Positions 25,001 through 31,819 of a stretch of DNA of 39,856 bases are shown here, in pieces (position 1 is the stretch's first letter; each line of letters opens with the position of its first letter). Source of the stretch: Bacteroidaceae bacterium. Lineage in GTDB: Bacteria > Bacteroidota > Bacteroidia > Bacteroidales > Bacteroidaceae. Where the stretch lies: the NCBI GenBank assembly GCA_017458585.1, contig JAFTAJ010000032.1, positions 1 through 39,856 of the forward strand, read 5' to 3'. The translations under genes were made by a program, and so were the position numbers. Below the pieces are notes generated by a model that did no database searches, had not been told where the DNA came from, and worked only from the letters and a program-made list of their open reading frames with translations.

Positions 25001-25980
25001 TCCTCTGCATTCTCGCTACACGACTTCACGCCTATCGAGTAGCCCTCATAGTCGCCGCGGCTACTCCAGCTAATCACCCACGAATGGTCGTTAGTCTTGG
25101 GAGTGCCATAGACCACCGACACATCGCTCTCCGACGTACCGATTGTCTCGGTCAACTTAGCGCTGACATAGCTGTCGCCCTCCACCCTTATCTGCACGCC
25201 GTCAGCAGTAGGCACGAAGTAGAACTGGTTATTGGGCAGCGACTTGCTCTGGCTGAGCCATCCGCCGCTCTTATAGGTGAGCGGCGCCACCCAGTTTTGC
25301 GACCTCGAGTTGCGTATGTAGTAGTACACAGGGTCGGCCAGATCGGTGGTCAACACCACGGGTGTCTCCAATGGGTAGCTGGTCCAGTATAGGCCCTGCT
25401 CATCACGTCCGCAGACGGTGTTGTAATCCTTCTCGGGGTCGTAGGGCATGCCATCCTCCTTGAAGATATAGAACAATTCATTGTTTGACGGAGTAGCCCC
25501 CGTGTTGGCAAAAGTTCCCAGCACACCGGAGCCGCTACGCACATTGAATCGATACACCTCGTTGGCCACGCTCTCAAAGGCATACACCCCGTCGTCTATC
25601 ACGCGGATGGTCCACAGGGTAGAGTCACCGCGCAATACATCGGTGGTGCTCATATAGCGCCGTATGGGATTGTCGGAACGAACGTCATCCCACATCAGGA
25701 AGGCACCCGTGGAGGCATTGCGCAGCGCATACTGTCCAGCCTTATACTGCAGCACATACCACCAGCAGTCGGCAGAGTATTCCGGGTCGTCGGTAGTAAC
25801 GCATAGGGGCGAGTTGACACTATGCAACGCCCCCAGCGCCACGGAGGCACCGGCGGAGCTGTAAGACTCAATGCGCAGCTTCATCGTCGGGTCAAATGAC
25901 AACGATTCAGTTTGCGCCTGCGCCCACACGCCCGCGAGCAAGGCAGCCAACAAACATATATATCGCAACAATCTGTTCAT
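22063..25980 (-). CDS. Secreted CotH-kinase protein with dockerin and cohesin-like domains (B)
   Basis: A 1305-residue paralogue of the CotH protein ending at 17707 and the first gene of the operon. Signal peptide (MNRLLRYICLLAALLAGVWA), two ricin-like regions (about 30-180 and 200-395; the second is absent from paralogue A), the repeat-derived segment (430-446), CotH kinase (about 600-950; KGRGNSSW near 632, GPVWDFDWGFG near 850), dockerin (about 985-1040; GDVNDDGTITTSDVVCVFNH), cohesin-like domain (about 1060-1240) and a C-terminal sorting-like tail (QGVYIINQQKIIVR). There is no poly-Gly linker. It contains in-frame repeat DNA at three places, including a hairpin array translated near residues 1177-1200. 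Its stop touches the start of the InlB-repeat gene. It is transcribed from a TACATTTGC element about 70 bp upstream. Confidence 0.88.
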   Translation of the reverse strand: MNRLLRYICLLAALLAGVWAQAQTESLSFDPTMKLRIESYSSAGASVALGALHSVNSPLCVTTDDPEYSADCWWYVLQYKAGQYALRNASTGAFLMWDDVRSDNPIRRYMSTTDVLRGDSTLWTIRVIDDGVYAFESVANEVYRFNVRSGSGVLGTFANTGATPSNNELFYIFKEDGMPYDPEKDYNTVCGRDEQGLYWTSYPLETPVVLTTDLADPVYYYIRNSRSQNWVAPLTYKSGGWLSQSKSLPNNQFYFVPTADGVQIRVEGDSYVSAKLTETIGTSESDVSVVYGTPKTNDHSWVISWSSRGDYEGYSIGVKSCSENAEDNVHFLTGRYYWNDYSSNGICWFSVDGGSTFAFLSRDERHREYLATQGLVISGDSLPVDTIAPIDTTKVDGLEPIEGKVLFVYRADGRVEAVPEMYIESMGGVQINTNGQFSILNSQFSINTKNGGPSFTYQDYEVDSLTYTSPELPAFNSFKFNNKFNHHIINDAIGVFEEDTLITVSVVGIGKTLRPSFKLDEGVHAWIGDSLQHSKVTRVRFDKDVVYTVAHHGQTILRRFPGGPYKTMPYGLDVTVRVDFATDHSTSDFQVPTVYVTTDDGTSITSKYYYWDGKISIDGAGVFPDMPETPMQIKGRGNSSWTSSGKAPYHMKFETAVKPFGLKKGKHWNLIANAQTRSMTSNAVAMKTAQLVETAGFNHEIPVELYVNGDYRGSYNLTEKVGISNNSIDLDDETNAVMIELDSYYDETYKFRTSSFNLPINIKEPDFSEGTTQLTMSMVQQSVNRVWDGLANGEDMQYLLDLDYLARFMLVDELCENYELFHPKSTFCYNPNIMDSNSTYVFGPVWDFDWGFGYQYNGGYFNSTTTNDYWTRASSMEAGSWGYNFRYCGENFDKIYYQLWHRFMNDGSLDDLIDFCDDYYEFAAQSFTHDNTKWRRGDAQAYATVTERAKEWLRARANFIYDYMGNTLGYNKMGYLNDATVGLLMGDVNDDGTITTSDVVCVFNHMLNLPNEDFEFDRADLDGNDIITIADLIMVRNLALAQSAKSGTFYGLPEADAAITTGSVSYTAEGVSIPLTIVVEDGNYSGLQFDLSIPEGMTIDNLDISRSIPDFDVSIAEVGANDSPLKIGGVPEGGGGMTNSQLYRVSLYSSAKHKLPIGRSELTLELGKNNGQWSMFNPEGVASGSSVVGEAGSDIKEPRERSGNSQLLKASLSNVLFSTSLGEDERSGSRTAEFASEELTGINDAVAIVGQEGHSLTLNSTSDTVVPVYGVDGRVYRLYHLTGGRETIFLPQGVYIINQQKIIVR
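22362..22474. repeat. In-frame composite insert (heptamers plus hairpin array) in CotH gene B
   Basis: ATTGAGA-type units (22362-22373) lead into nested hairpins and then ATTGACC units (22455-22474). The hairpins are GCGGCTC (22386-22392)/GAGCCGC (22427-22433), an inner GTCGG...CCGAC, and CCCC-TTC-GGGG (22440-22450). Everything is read through as codons. Paralogue A has only heptamers here. Confidence 0.88.
22570..22615. repeat. In-frame C-rich palindrome inside CotH gene B
   Basis: Nearly identical to 18176-18220 in the paralogue and translated to the same peptide (NDSPLKIGGVPEGGGGM). Confidence 0.88.
24642..24690. repeat. In-frame ATTGAGA heptamer tract inside CotH gene B
   Basis: About five ATTGAGA units plus a degenerate end are translated as NGQFSILNSQFSI. 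This is the same position in the protein as the ATTGACC tract of paralogue A (20281-20327). Confidence 0.92.
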
Positions 25981-25985
25981 ATTTG

Positions 25986-26036
25986 AAGTAGGTAAAAGTA
26001 GATAGAGGTAGGTAGAGGCAGGTAGAGGTAGATAAA
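25986..26036. repeat. GTAGAGGTAG 10-nt tandem tract in the CotH operon leader
   Basis: About five units of the type GGTAGAGGTA occupy the untranslated leader between the promoter element at 26052-26060 and the CotH B start codon. Confidence 0.8.
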
Positions 26037-26051
26037 TGTATAATTAGCGAC

Positions 26052-26060
26052 GCAAATGTA
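26052..26060 (-). promoter_or_regulatory. Promoter -7 element of the CotH/InlB operon
   Basis: The minus strand reads TACATTTGC, a full TAnnTTTGC match. It lies about 72 bp before the CotH B start. A TTTCGG or TTGG word upstream could act as a weak -33 element. Confidence 0.65.
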
Positions 26061-26121
26061 CTAACTTTGACCGAAACGACCAATATTTTGGGAGCATATT
26101 CGTACGTTTTACGACATTTTT

Positions 26122-26712
26122 TTATTCCTCGTCACCGAAACTATCGTTGGTAGTGGCCACGCGCTGCATCGAAGTCTTGCCATCAGTCAGGCTCAGTGTT
26201 ACGGCCACTACGGTCTGTTCATCGCTGTGAGGCACACTTACGCTAGCTTCCAAGGTGAGCGCCGTGGCGGCGGCATTGGTGAGGGTGAGACCATCGAGAA
26301 TGGCCGAGTTGCCCAGCGACTGGTCGAGGTAATCGGCGAAGTCGGTCTTAACAAAACGGTGCACAAGCAATGTGTCGGCATCGCGAGTCACAACGACGGT
26401 GGCGCGATTGTCGCTATAAGGACCAAAGTTGTCATTGGCCACGCGGGGCAGGCGCTCGTCAGGCTCCACCAACAGGCTGACGCGGTAGCCCGCCTCGGTG
26501 TCGAGCGTCTGGTTGGAGGCTCTCAGCTTATTGAGACCATTCTCCTTGTACTCGTTGGTCTCTACCAGTTCGTTGACCTCCTCATCGATGCTCTCGGCGT
26601 TATCAGCTGGCTTACTGCCGCATGAGCAGAGGAGTAGGGAGAAAAGGATGAAAAGACCCCCTCTTATCCCCCTATAGGGGGAGGATTTGAATCTTGAAAT
26701 TTTGTTTTTCAT
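26122..26712 (-). CDS. Lipoprotein, possibly DUF4738
   Basis: A 196-residue lipoprotein with a long N-terminus: MKNKISRFKSSPYRGIRGG precedes the hydrophobic core and lipobox (LFILFSLLLCSC). The segment FKSSPYRGIRGG is encoded by a C-rich palindrome (26655-26693), so the n-region of the signal peptide is repeat-derived. The mature part is acidic at first (ESIDEEVNELVETNEY), then has LVEPDERLPRVANDNFGPYSDNRA and beta-rich sequence. It resembles Bacteroidetes lipoproteins of the DUF4738 type, from memory only. It starts 7 bp after ribD and is the last gene of the housekeeping run. Function unknown. Confidence 0.7.
   Translation of the reverse strand: MKNKISRFKSSPYRGIRGGLFILFSLLLCSCGSKPADNAESIDEEVNELVETNEYKENGLNKLRASNQTLDTEAGYRVSLLVEPDERLPRVANDNFGPYSDNRATVVVTRDADTLLVHRFVKTDFADYLDQSLGNSAILDGLTLTNAAATALTLEASVSVPHSDEQTVVAVTLSLTDGKTSMQRVATTNDSFGDEE
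26655..26693. repeat. C-rich palindrome inside a lipoprotein signal peptide
   Basis: The words ACCCCCTC, ATCCCCCTATAGGGGGA and GGATTTG form a self-complementary block of the CCCCT...AGGGG family, translated as SSPYRGIRGG just before the hydrophobic core. Confidence 0.8.
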
Positions 26713-26719
26713 AAGTATG

Positions 26720-27670
26720 TTATTGATTATTGATGTATATGTTTATATGATGTGTGCCCATCTGTATGGTATGGTGTGGTGTCAAATGGCTGAGGTCGGG
26801 AGCGGATATAGATTGACCATTGACCATTGAACATTGACCATTTTCACTCCTCGCGCCTATCTCTTGGTGTATTTCGTCCCAGAGTCCAAGGTCGAGGAAC
26901 TGACGGTGGGTGGCTGCCCCACCCTCCACGAGCAATGATTGCAGTGAGCGGCGGTAGAGGTCGCCGAGCAGGTCGGGGATTGACTGAGTATGACTGTCAT
27001 AGACTATACGCACGGGATTGGGGCCGCTGTAGTGTCGCGTGGTGAGCGACGGACGGTCGCTCTGGTTGGTGCGCCAGCCCACGAGGATGGCACTGCTGGT
27101 AGCACGCAGGTGATGCACATGGCGCAAGGTGCAGGGAGAGGAAATCATAAGTCGTTCCCCTTTTACGCCCATCACGCCGTCGGGCGTCTGTGCCCACTTG
27201 AGGATGATGTAGGGGCGGTGCTTGGTGTGGAAGGTAATGAAGCGTCGATTGAGGTAACGACACTCCTCCTCCATCACACCGACGGTGACATCGATACCCG
27301 CGTCGCGCAGCTTCTGCACTCCGCGCCCGCTGACCTTGGCGAAGGGGTCGAGACAGCCCACCACCACACGCTTCACGCCTTTACTTATGATAAGGTCAGC
27401 ACAAGGTGGCGTCTTGCCTTGGTGAGCGCATGGCTCCAGGCTGACATACAGCGTGCTCTGCGGCAGCAAGTGCCGGTCCTCCGGTCTGACGGAAGCAAAG
27501 GCATTGACCTCTGCATGGGGCTGTCCGCAGCGGGCATGGAATCCCTCGCCTATGATGCGGTCGTCAGCCACGATGACAGCGCCGACCATTGGATTGGGCG
27601 GTGCGCCTATCTCGCCATTGAGGGCAAGCTGCAGGCAGCGGGACATGTATGTCAATTGACCATTGACCAT
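26720..27670 (-). CDS. ribD: Riboflavin biosynthesis deaminase/reductase RibD
   Basis: A bifunctional enzyme of riboflavin synthesis: N-terminal pyrimidine deaminase, C-terminal reductase. Zinc and catalytic residues are present: HAEVNAFA (His52, Glu54) and PCAHQGKTPPC (Cys81, Cys90). NPMVGAVIV, the reductase start RPYIILKWAQTPDG and LLVEGGAATH are also conserved. The length of 316 is short. About 30-40 residues normally found between the VRIVYDSHTQSIP strand and the LYRRSLQSLLVEGG segment seem to be missing (judged from memory of the family). Near the C-terminus an in-frame heptamer tract is translated (ENGQCSMVNGQS, about 276-287). The first residues MVNGQL are also repeat-encoded; ATG 27646 is an alternative start. 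Activity of the reductase half is uncertain. Confidence 0.85.
   Translation of the reverse strand: MVNGQLTYMSRCLQLALNGEIGAPPNPMVGAVIVADDRIIGEGFHARCGQPHAEVNAFASVRPEDRHLLPQSTLYVSLEPCAHQGKTPPCADLIISKGVKRVVVGCLDPFAKVSGRGVQKLRDAGIDVTVGVMEEECRYLNRRFITFHTKHRPYIILKWAQTPDGVMGVKGERLMISSPCTLRHVHHLRATSSAILVGWRTNQSDRPSLTTRHYSGPNPVRIVYDSHTQSIPDLLGDLYRRSLQSLLVEGGAATHRQFLDLGLWDEIHQEIGARSENGQCSMVNGQSISAPDLSHLTPHHTIQMGTHHINIYINNQ
26810..26843. repeat. In-frame ATTGACC heptamer tract inside ribD
   Basis: Four to five units (ATTGACC, ATTGACC, ATTGAAC, ATTGACC) are translated as NGQCSMVNGQS close to the C-terminus of RibD, after the conserved LWDEIHQEIGAR segment. Confidence 0.9.
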
Positions 27671-27711
27671 TGAAATTAGAAATTAGAAATTGAACATTGA
27701 CCATTGACTTT
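27653..27711. repeat. Mixed ATTGACC/AATTAGA tract between rnhB and ribD
   Basis: ATTGACC units, then AATTAGA units, then ATTGACC units again, with an almost unbroken 7-nt phase. The tract fills the gap and provides the first codons of ribD (ATGGTCAATGGTCAA). Confidence 0.88.
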
Positions 27712-27713
27712 TG

Positions 27714-28331
27714 TCAGTCAAACAAATCCAGCTGCACGGGTGGCAGCAGATTGTAGCTCATGCGGTGGTATGGCGACGGGCCGTGGGTACGGATGGCATC
27801 GCGGTGAGCTGCGGTGGGATAGCCTTTGTTTTGATTCCAGCAGTAGCAGGGATATTGCTCGTGCAGCTCGTCCATATAGTCGTCGCGGTAGGTCTTGGCC
27901 AGGATGGATGCGGCAGCTATGGAGAGGAACTTGCCATCGCCCTTGACGACAGTCTGGTAGGGTATGTCGTGGTAGGACTTGAACTTGTTGCCATCCACTA
28001 TGATTGACTGTGGACGCAGCTTCAGTTGGTCGAGGGCGCGGTGCATGGCGAGTATGGAGGCATTGAGTATGTTGATGCGGTCGATCTCCTCGGCAGTGAC
28101 GATGCCTATGGCCCACGCAAGGGCGTCGCGCTCTATTATCTGGCGCAGCTCATGACGACGCTGGTCGGTGAGCTGCTTGGAGTCGTTGATAGCCTCGTTC
28201 TGATAGTCGGACGGGAATATCACAGCAGCAGCATACACACTGCCTGCCAGGCATCCGCGACCGGCTTCATCGCAGCCAGCCTCCGCCACATCGGGAACGA
28301 GACAAGACTTTAACGATTGACCATTGACCAT
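27714..28331 (-). CDS. rnhB: Ribonuclease HII
   Basis: An endonuclease that cuts RNA of RNA-DNA hybrids and removes ribonucleotides from DNA. The 205 residues hold the active-site motif GCDEAGRGCLAG (Asp21, Glu22), DSKQLT, VDGNKF, GDGKFLSIAAASILAK and a C-terminal HRDAIRTHGPSPYHRMSY. The start is notable: the only usable ATG in frame is part of the GGTCAAT repeat (first residues MVNGQS), and normal family sequence begins directly after it (LKSCLVPDVAEAGCDEAG). A heptamer tract therefore provides the start codon. Confidence 0.93.
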   Translation of the reverse strand: MVNGQSLKSCLVPDVAEAGCDEAGRGCLAGSVYAAAVIFPSDYQNEAINDSKQLTDQRRHELRQIIERDALAWAIGIVTAEEIDRINILNASILAMHRALDQLKLRPQSIIVDGNKFKSYHDIPYQTVVKGDGKFLSIAAASILAKTYRDDYMDELHEQYPCYCWNQNKGYPTAAHRDAIRTHGPSPYHRMSYNLLPPVQLDLFD

Positions 28332-28361
28332 TGACGATTGACCATTGACTATTGACGATTA
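28311..28361. repeat. ATTGACC heptamer tract at the rnhB start
   Basis: About seven units (ATTGACC, ATTGACG, ATTGACT). The minus-strand reading of a unit pair gives the ATG of rnhB at 28329-28331. Confidence 0.9.
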
Positions 28362-28365
28362 AATC

Positions 28366-29574
28366 TTAAAACATTCGGCTTACTCGCTGTATGCCGTCAA
28401 CCAGGGCATCTACTTCTGCCTCAGTGTTGTAGAACGAGAAGGAGGCACGTACCATGCCCTCCACTCCGTAGTGAGTCATCACTGGCTGGGCGCAGTGGTG
28501 GCCTGTGCGCACGGCAATGCCGAGGCGGTCGAGCAGTGTGCCCATGTCGAGATGATGGATATTGGCCACAAGGAAGGATATGACGGCGCCTTTGTCTGCC
28601 GCATTGCCAAAGATGCGCAGATGTGGTATGGCGCTCAGCCGCTCCGTGGCATAGAGGGTGAGACGGCGCTCGTAGTCGGCGATATTGCCGAGACCTATCT
28701 CGTCAATATAGTCGAGAGCCACGGCAAGGGCATGGGCACCTACATAGTTGGGGGTGCCTGCCTCAAACTTATAGGGTATGTCCTCAAAGGTGGTGTAGGA
28801 GAAGCTGACAGTGCTGATCATCTCGCCGCCTCCCTGCCATGGTGGCATCTGCTCCAGCAGGGCACGACGACCATATAACACACCGATGCCAGCAGGGCCA
28901 TACACTTTGTGGCCACTGAAAGCAAGGAAATCGCAGTCCATCTGCTGCACATCCACGCGGAAGTGGGGTACGCTCTGCGCCGCATCAACCATCACCGGCA
29001 CTGAGTGGCTATGAGCCACGCGTATCATCTCCTCTACAGGGTTGACAGTGCCGAGCACATTGCTGACATGAGTGATGCTGACCAGCCGCGTGCGGTCGGT
29101 GAACAAGGATGCGTAGGCATCAAGGTCGAGGATGCCGTCATCAGTGAAGGGAATCACTCGCAACACTATCCCACGGCGGTCGCGCAGCAACTGCCACGGC
29201 ACGATGTTGGAATGGTGCTCCATCTCGGAGATTATCACCTCGTCGCCCTCCGTCAGCAACTGGCCGTAGGACGATGCCACGAGATTGACAGCCTCAGTGG
29301 TGCCGCGAGTGAAGATTATCTCCTGTGCCGAGGGTGCGTTGATAAACGACGCCACCCTGACGCGAGCCTGCTCCAACAGGTCGGTGGCTTGCTGGGAGAG
29401 ATAGTGCACTCCGCGGTGCACATTGGCGTTGGCGGTGTAGTACTGGTCGCGCTCAGCCTCCACCACGCAACGAGGTTTCTGAGTGGTGGCGGCATTGTCG
29501 AGGTACACCAGCGGGTGGCCATATACCTCAGTGCCAAGTATGGGGAATTGAGTCCGTATCTTTGCTATGTCCAA
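28366..29574 (-). CDS. sufS: Cysteine desulfurase SufS
   Basis: A PLP-dependent enzyme that takes sulfur from cysteine for Fe-S cluster assembly by the Suf system. The 402 residues start MDIAKIRTQFPIL as in other SufS proteins, from a TTG at 29574. LVYLDNAATTQKP, EMEHHSNIVPWQ and the PLP lysine motif FSGHKVYGPAGIG (near residue 224) are present. The catalytic cysteine is in RTGHHCAQPVM (near 361). It follows sufD in the usual Bacteroidetes order, with a GGTTAAT heptamer tract between the two genes. Confidence 0.95.
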   Translation of the reverse strand: MDIAKIRTQFPILGTEVYGHPLVYLDNAATTQKPRCVVEAERDQYYTANANVHRGVHYLSQQATDLLEQARVRVASFINAPSAQEIIFTRGTTEAVNLVASSYGQLLTEGDEVIISEMEHHSNIVPWQLLRDRRGIVLRVIPFTDDGILDLDAYASLFTDRTRLVSITHVSNVLGTVNPVEEMIRVAHSHSVPVMVDAAQSVPHFRVDVQQMDCDFLAFSGHKVYGPAGIGVLYGRRALLEQMPPWQGGGEMISTVSFSYTTFEDIPYKFEAGTPNYVGAHALAVALDYIDEIGLGNIADYERRLTLYATERLSAIPHLRIFGNAADKGAVISFLVANIHHLDMGTLLDRLGIAVRTGHHCAQPVMTHYGVEGMVRASFSFYNTEAEVDALVDGIQRVSRMF

Positions 29575-29578
29575 TGGG

Positions 29579-29611
29579 TGGTTAATGGTTGATGGTTAAT
29601 GGTTAATGGTT
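29579..29611. repeat. GGTTAAT heptamer tract between sufD and sufS
   Basis: Four 7-nt units (GGTTAAT, GGTTGAT, GGTTAAT, GGTTAAT) fill the gap. The sufS TTG start lies directly at its edge. Confidence 0.9.
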
Positions 29612-29612
29612 T

Positions 29613-30944
29613 TTATGCTCCGCACATCACGCAATCGCCGCAAGCTCCGGCACCACGGCGGAATCGCTCCTCCACCATGTGCATCAGTCGCTGGCGTAGT
29701 GGCAAGAGGTCGATGCGCTGCAGCACATCCCACGCAAAGGCTTGCTGCAGGAGCAGGCGCCCCTCCTCAGGGGTGATGCCACGCTGTGCCATATAAAACA
29801 GAGCCGTATCGTCGAGCTGCCCCACCGTGGAGCCGTGGTTGCACTTCACATCGTCGGCGTATATCTCGAGCATCGGCTGAGTAAACATGCGTGCCGAGGG
29901 TGAGACACACAGATTAGCGTTGGTCTCTTGCGAGTCGGTCTTCTGCGCTTGTGCATTGACGAGCACCTTTCCTGCAAAGGCACCGGTGCTGGAGCCATCG
30001 AGCACATATTTATATAGTATATCGCTGCTGCAGAGCGGCGCATTGTGCACCACAAGCAGATTGTTGTCGATATGGCGATTGTCGTTGGCAAGCACCAGTC
30101 CCGACACTGCCGTCTGGGCATGACTGCCTTCGAGGGCTATGTTGACAGTGCGGCGCGACAGACCACTGTTGAGGGTGATGGAGGCATAGTCGAGGTGGCT
30201 GTCTTTCTGCTGCACAAAGTTGGTGGTATTCAGCAGGTTGCAGTTGGCGGTAGTCTCCTCCACACTATAGTACTGCAGATGGCTGCCCTCTGTCAGGAAA
30301 GCTTCCACCACCTCGGTGGCGAGATTGTCGCAGCGAGTGGCTGAGTGATTGCAGTTGAGGATGGATGCCTCAGCACCCCGCTCCATGATGATAAGCTGAC
30401 GGCGGTTGGCAAGCATTGGCACACTGCCCACCGACAGATTGACTATCTGCAGTAGGTCAGCGACCTTATGGCCCTCTGCCACTCGTATGACCAGGCCGTC
30501 CTGTACCAGCAAGGTGTTGAGGACGGCGAGGCTGTCGCCTTCCACCTTATTATAATACGCGCGTAATATATCGGGGTAGCGCTGGGCAAACTCCACCATC
30601 GGCCCCACAAAGAGCGAGCCGTCGTCGATGAGCACATTGCTTTCCGCCACACTGTCGCCCACCACATAATGCACACTGCTACCCAGTCCCGGTACACGGC
30701 AGCGATAGGTTTGGCGTGGATCAAACTGCAGAGACAAGCGACTCAAGTTGAGACCGAAGTCGGGCTCCAGCACTGCCGCCACGTCGGTGTACTTGTATCG
30801 CTCGTCCTTACGAGTGGGCAGACCACAGGCCTCAAGGAACTGCAAGGCTGCAGCGCGATGGGCGTTGATCAGCGGATGGCTACCCTTAGTGAGTAGCGGC
30901 TGCTGCTGACGATAGAGGTCGATATATTGCTGGAGGCTGGACAA
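29613..30944 (-). CDS. sufD: Fe-S cluster assembly protein SufD
   Basis: The SufBCD scaffold subunit homologous to SufB. The 443 residues form an N-terminal helical part (LQQYIDLYRQQQPLL, GLPTRKDERYKYTDV) and the parallel beta-helix core with QKDSHLDYASITLNSGLSR, GSSTGAFAGKVLVN and KCNHGSTVGQLDDTALFY, in which the conserved His of SufD is present. The start is a TTG at 30944, chosen because MSSLQQYIDLY fits the family start and no ATG lies upstream. The last residues contain Cys pairs (GACGDCVMCGA), an uncommon tail. Confidence 0.93.
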   Translation of the reverse strand: MSSLQQYIDLYRQQQPLLTKGSHPLINAHRAAALQFLEACGLPTRKDERYKYTDVAAVLEPDFGLNLSRLSLQFDPRQTYRCRVPGLGSSVHYVVGDSVAESNVLIDDGSLFVGPMVEFAQRYPDILRAYYNKVEGDSLAVLNTLLVQDGLVIRVAEGHKVADLLQIVNLSVGSVPMLANRRQLIIMERGAEASILNCNHSATRCDNLATEVVEAFLTEGSHLQYYSVEETTANCNLLNTTNFVQQKDSHLDYASITLNSGLSRRTVNIALEGSHAQTAVSGLVLANDNRHIDNNLLVVHNAPLCSSDILYKYVLDGSSTGAFAGKVLVNAQAQKTDSQETNANLCVSPSARMFTQPMLEIYADDVKCNHGSTVGQLDDTALFYMAQRGITPEEGRLLLQQAFAWDVLQRIDLLPLRQRLMHMVEERFRRGAGACGDCVMCGA

Positions 30945-31027
30945 AGGAATTAGGAATTAGAATTTAGAAATTTGAAATTTGACACACCCCATCCCCCTTA
31001 CGGGGACTTCCCCCAACTTAGGGGCAG
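30945..31027. repeat. AATTAGG heptamers and C-rich palindrome between sufC and sufD
   Basis: 30945-30981 holds AATTAGG/AATTAGA/AAATTTG units of about 7 nt. 30983-31027 is a palindrome nearly identical to 1705-1749, including the CACACCCCATCCCCC start. Both lie inside the suf operon, before sufD. Confidence 0.88.
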
Positions 31028-31047
31028 AAGGATTGAGGATTGAGGGT

Positions 31048-31803
31048 TTAGATTTGAGAGTTTTCTTCTTTCAGCCAATCGAAGCCTTCGCTCTCAATGC
31101 GATAGGCGAGGTCGGGACCACTGGTGCGTACTATACGTCCGTCGAGCATCACATGCACTATGTCGGGGCGTATGTAGTCGAGCATACGCTGGTAGTGGGT
31201 GATGCAGATGGCAGCAGTGTGAGGAGTGCGCAGTCTGTTGAAGCCCTCTGCCACAATGCGCAGGGCATCTACATCGAGGCCTGAGTCGGTCTCATCGAGG
31301 ATGGCGAGCTGCGGCTCCAGCATAGCCATCTGGAATATCTCGTTGCGCTTCTTCTCTCCGCCACTGAAGCCCTCGTTGACACTGCGGCGCGTGAGTCCGG
31401 CATCGAGGCCCACCATTTCACGCTTCTCCTTCACCAGCTTGAGGAAATCGCCGCCACTGATAGGAGGCAAGCCCTGGTATTTGCGCTTCGCATTGACTGC
31501 GGCACGCATAAAGTTGTTCATACTCACGCCCGGTATCTCCACGGGCTGCTGGTAGGACATAAATATGCCCTCATGGCTGCGGTCCTCGGGCGGCATGGCA
31601 AGCAGGTCCTTGCCGTTGAAGGTGATGGTACCGGCAGTGACCGTGTACTGTGGATTGCCGACTATCACATTACTTAGCGTGCTCTTTCCGCTGCCGTTGG
31701 GGCCCATGAGTACATGGACCTCTCCTTCTTTGACACAGAGATTGATGCCTTTTAGTATTTCCTTGCCCTCTACTGAGGCGTGAAGATCATGTATTTCTAA
31801 CAT
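31048..31803 (-). CDS. sufC: Fe-S cluster assembly ATPase SufC
   Basis: An ABC-type ATPase of the SufBCD complex that powers conformational change of the scaffold. The 251 residues show Walker A GPNGSGKST (34-42), the Suf-type signature FSGGEKKRNEI (near 149), Walker B LAILDETDSGLD and the switch His in ICITHYQRML. It has no membrane part. The ATG at 31803 is 16 bp downstream of sufB. Confidence 0.96.
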   Translation of the reverse strand: MLEIHDLHASVEGKEILKGINLCVKEGEVHVLMGPNGSGKSTLSNVIVGNPQYTVTAGTITFNGKDLLAMPPEDRSHEGIFMSYQQPVEIPGVSMNNFMRAAVNAKRKYQGLPPISGGDFLKLVKEKREMVGLDAGLTRRSVNEGFSGGEKKRNEIFQMAMLEPQLAILDETDSGLDVDALRIVAEGFNRLRTPHTAAICITHYQRMLDYIRPDIVHVMLDGRIVRTSGPDLAYRIESEGFDWLKEENSQI

Positions 31804-31819
31804 AGTTCAATAGTTTCTA

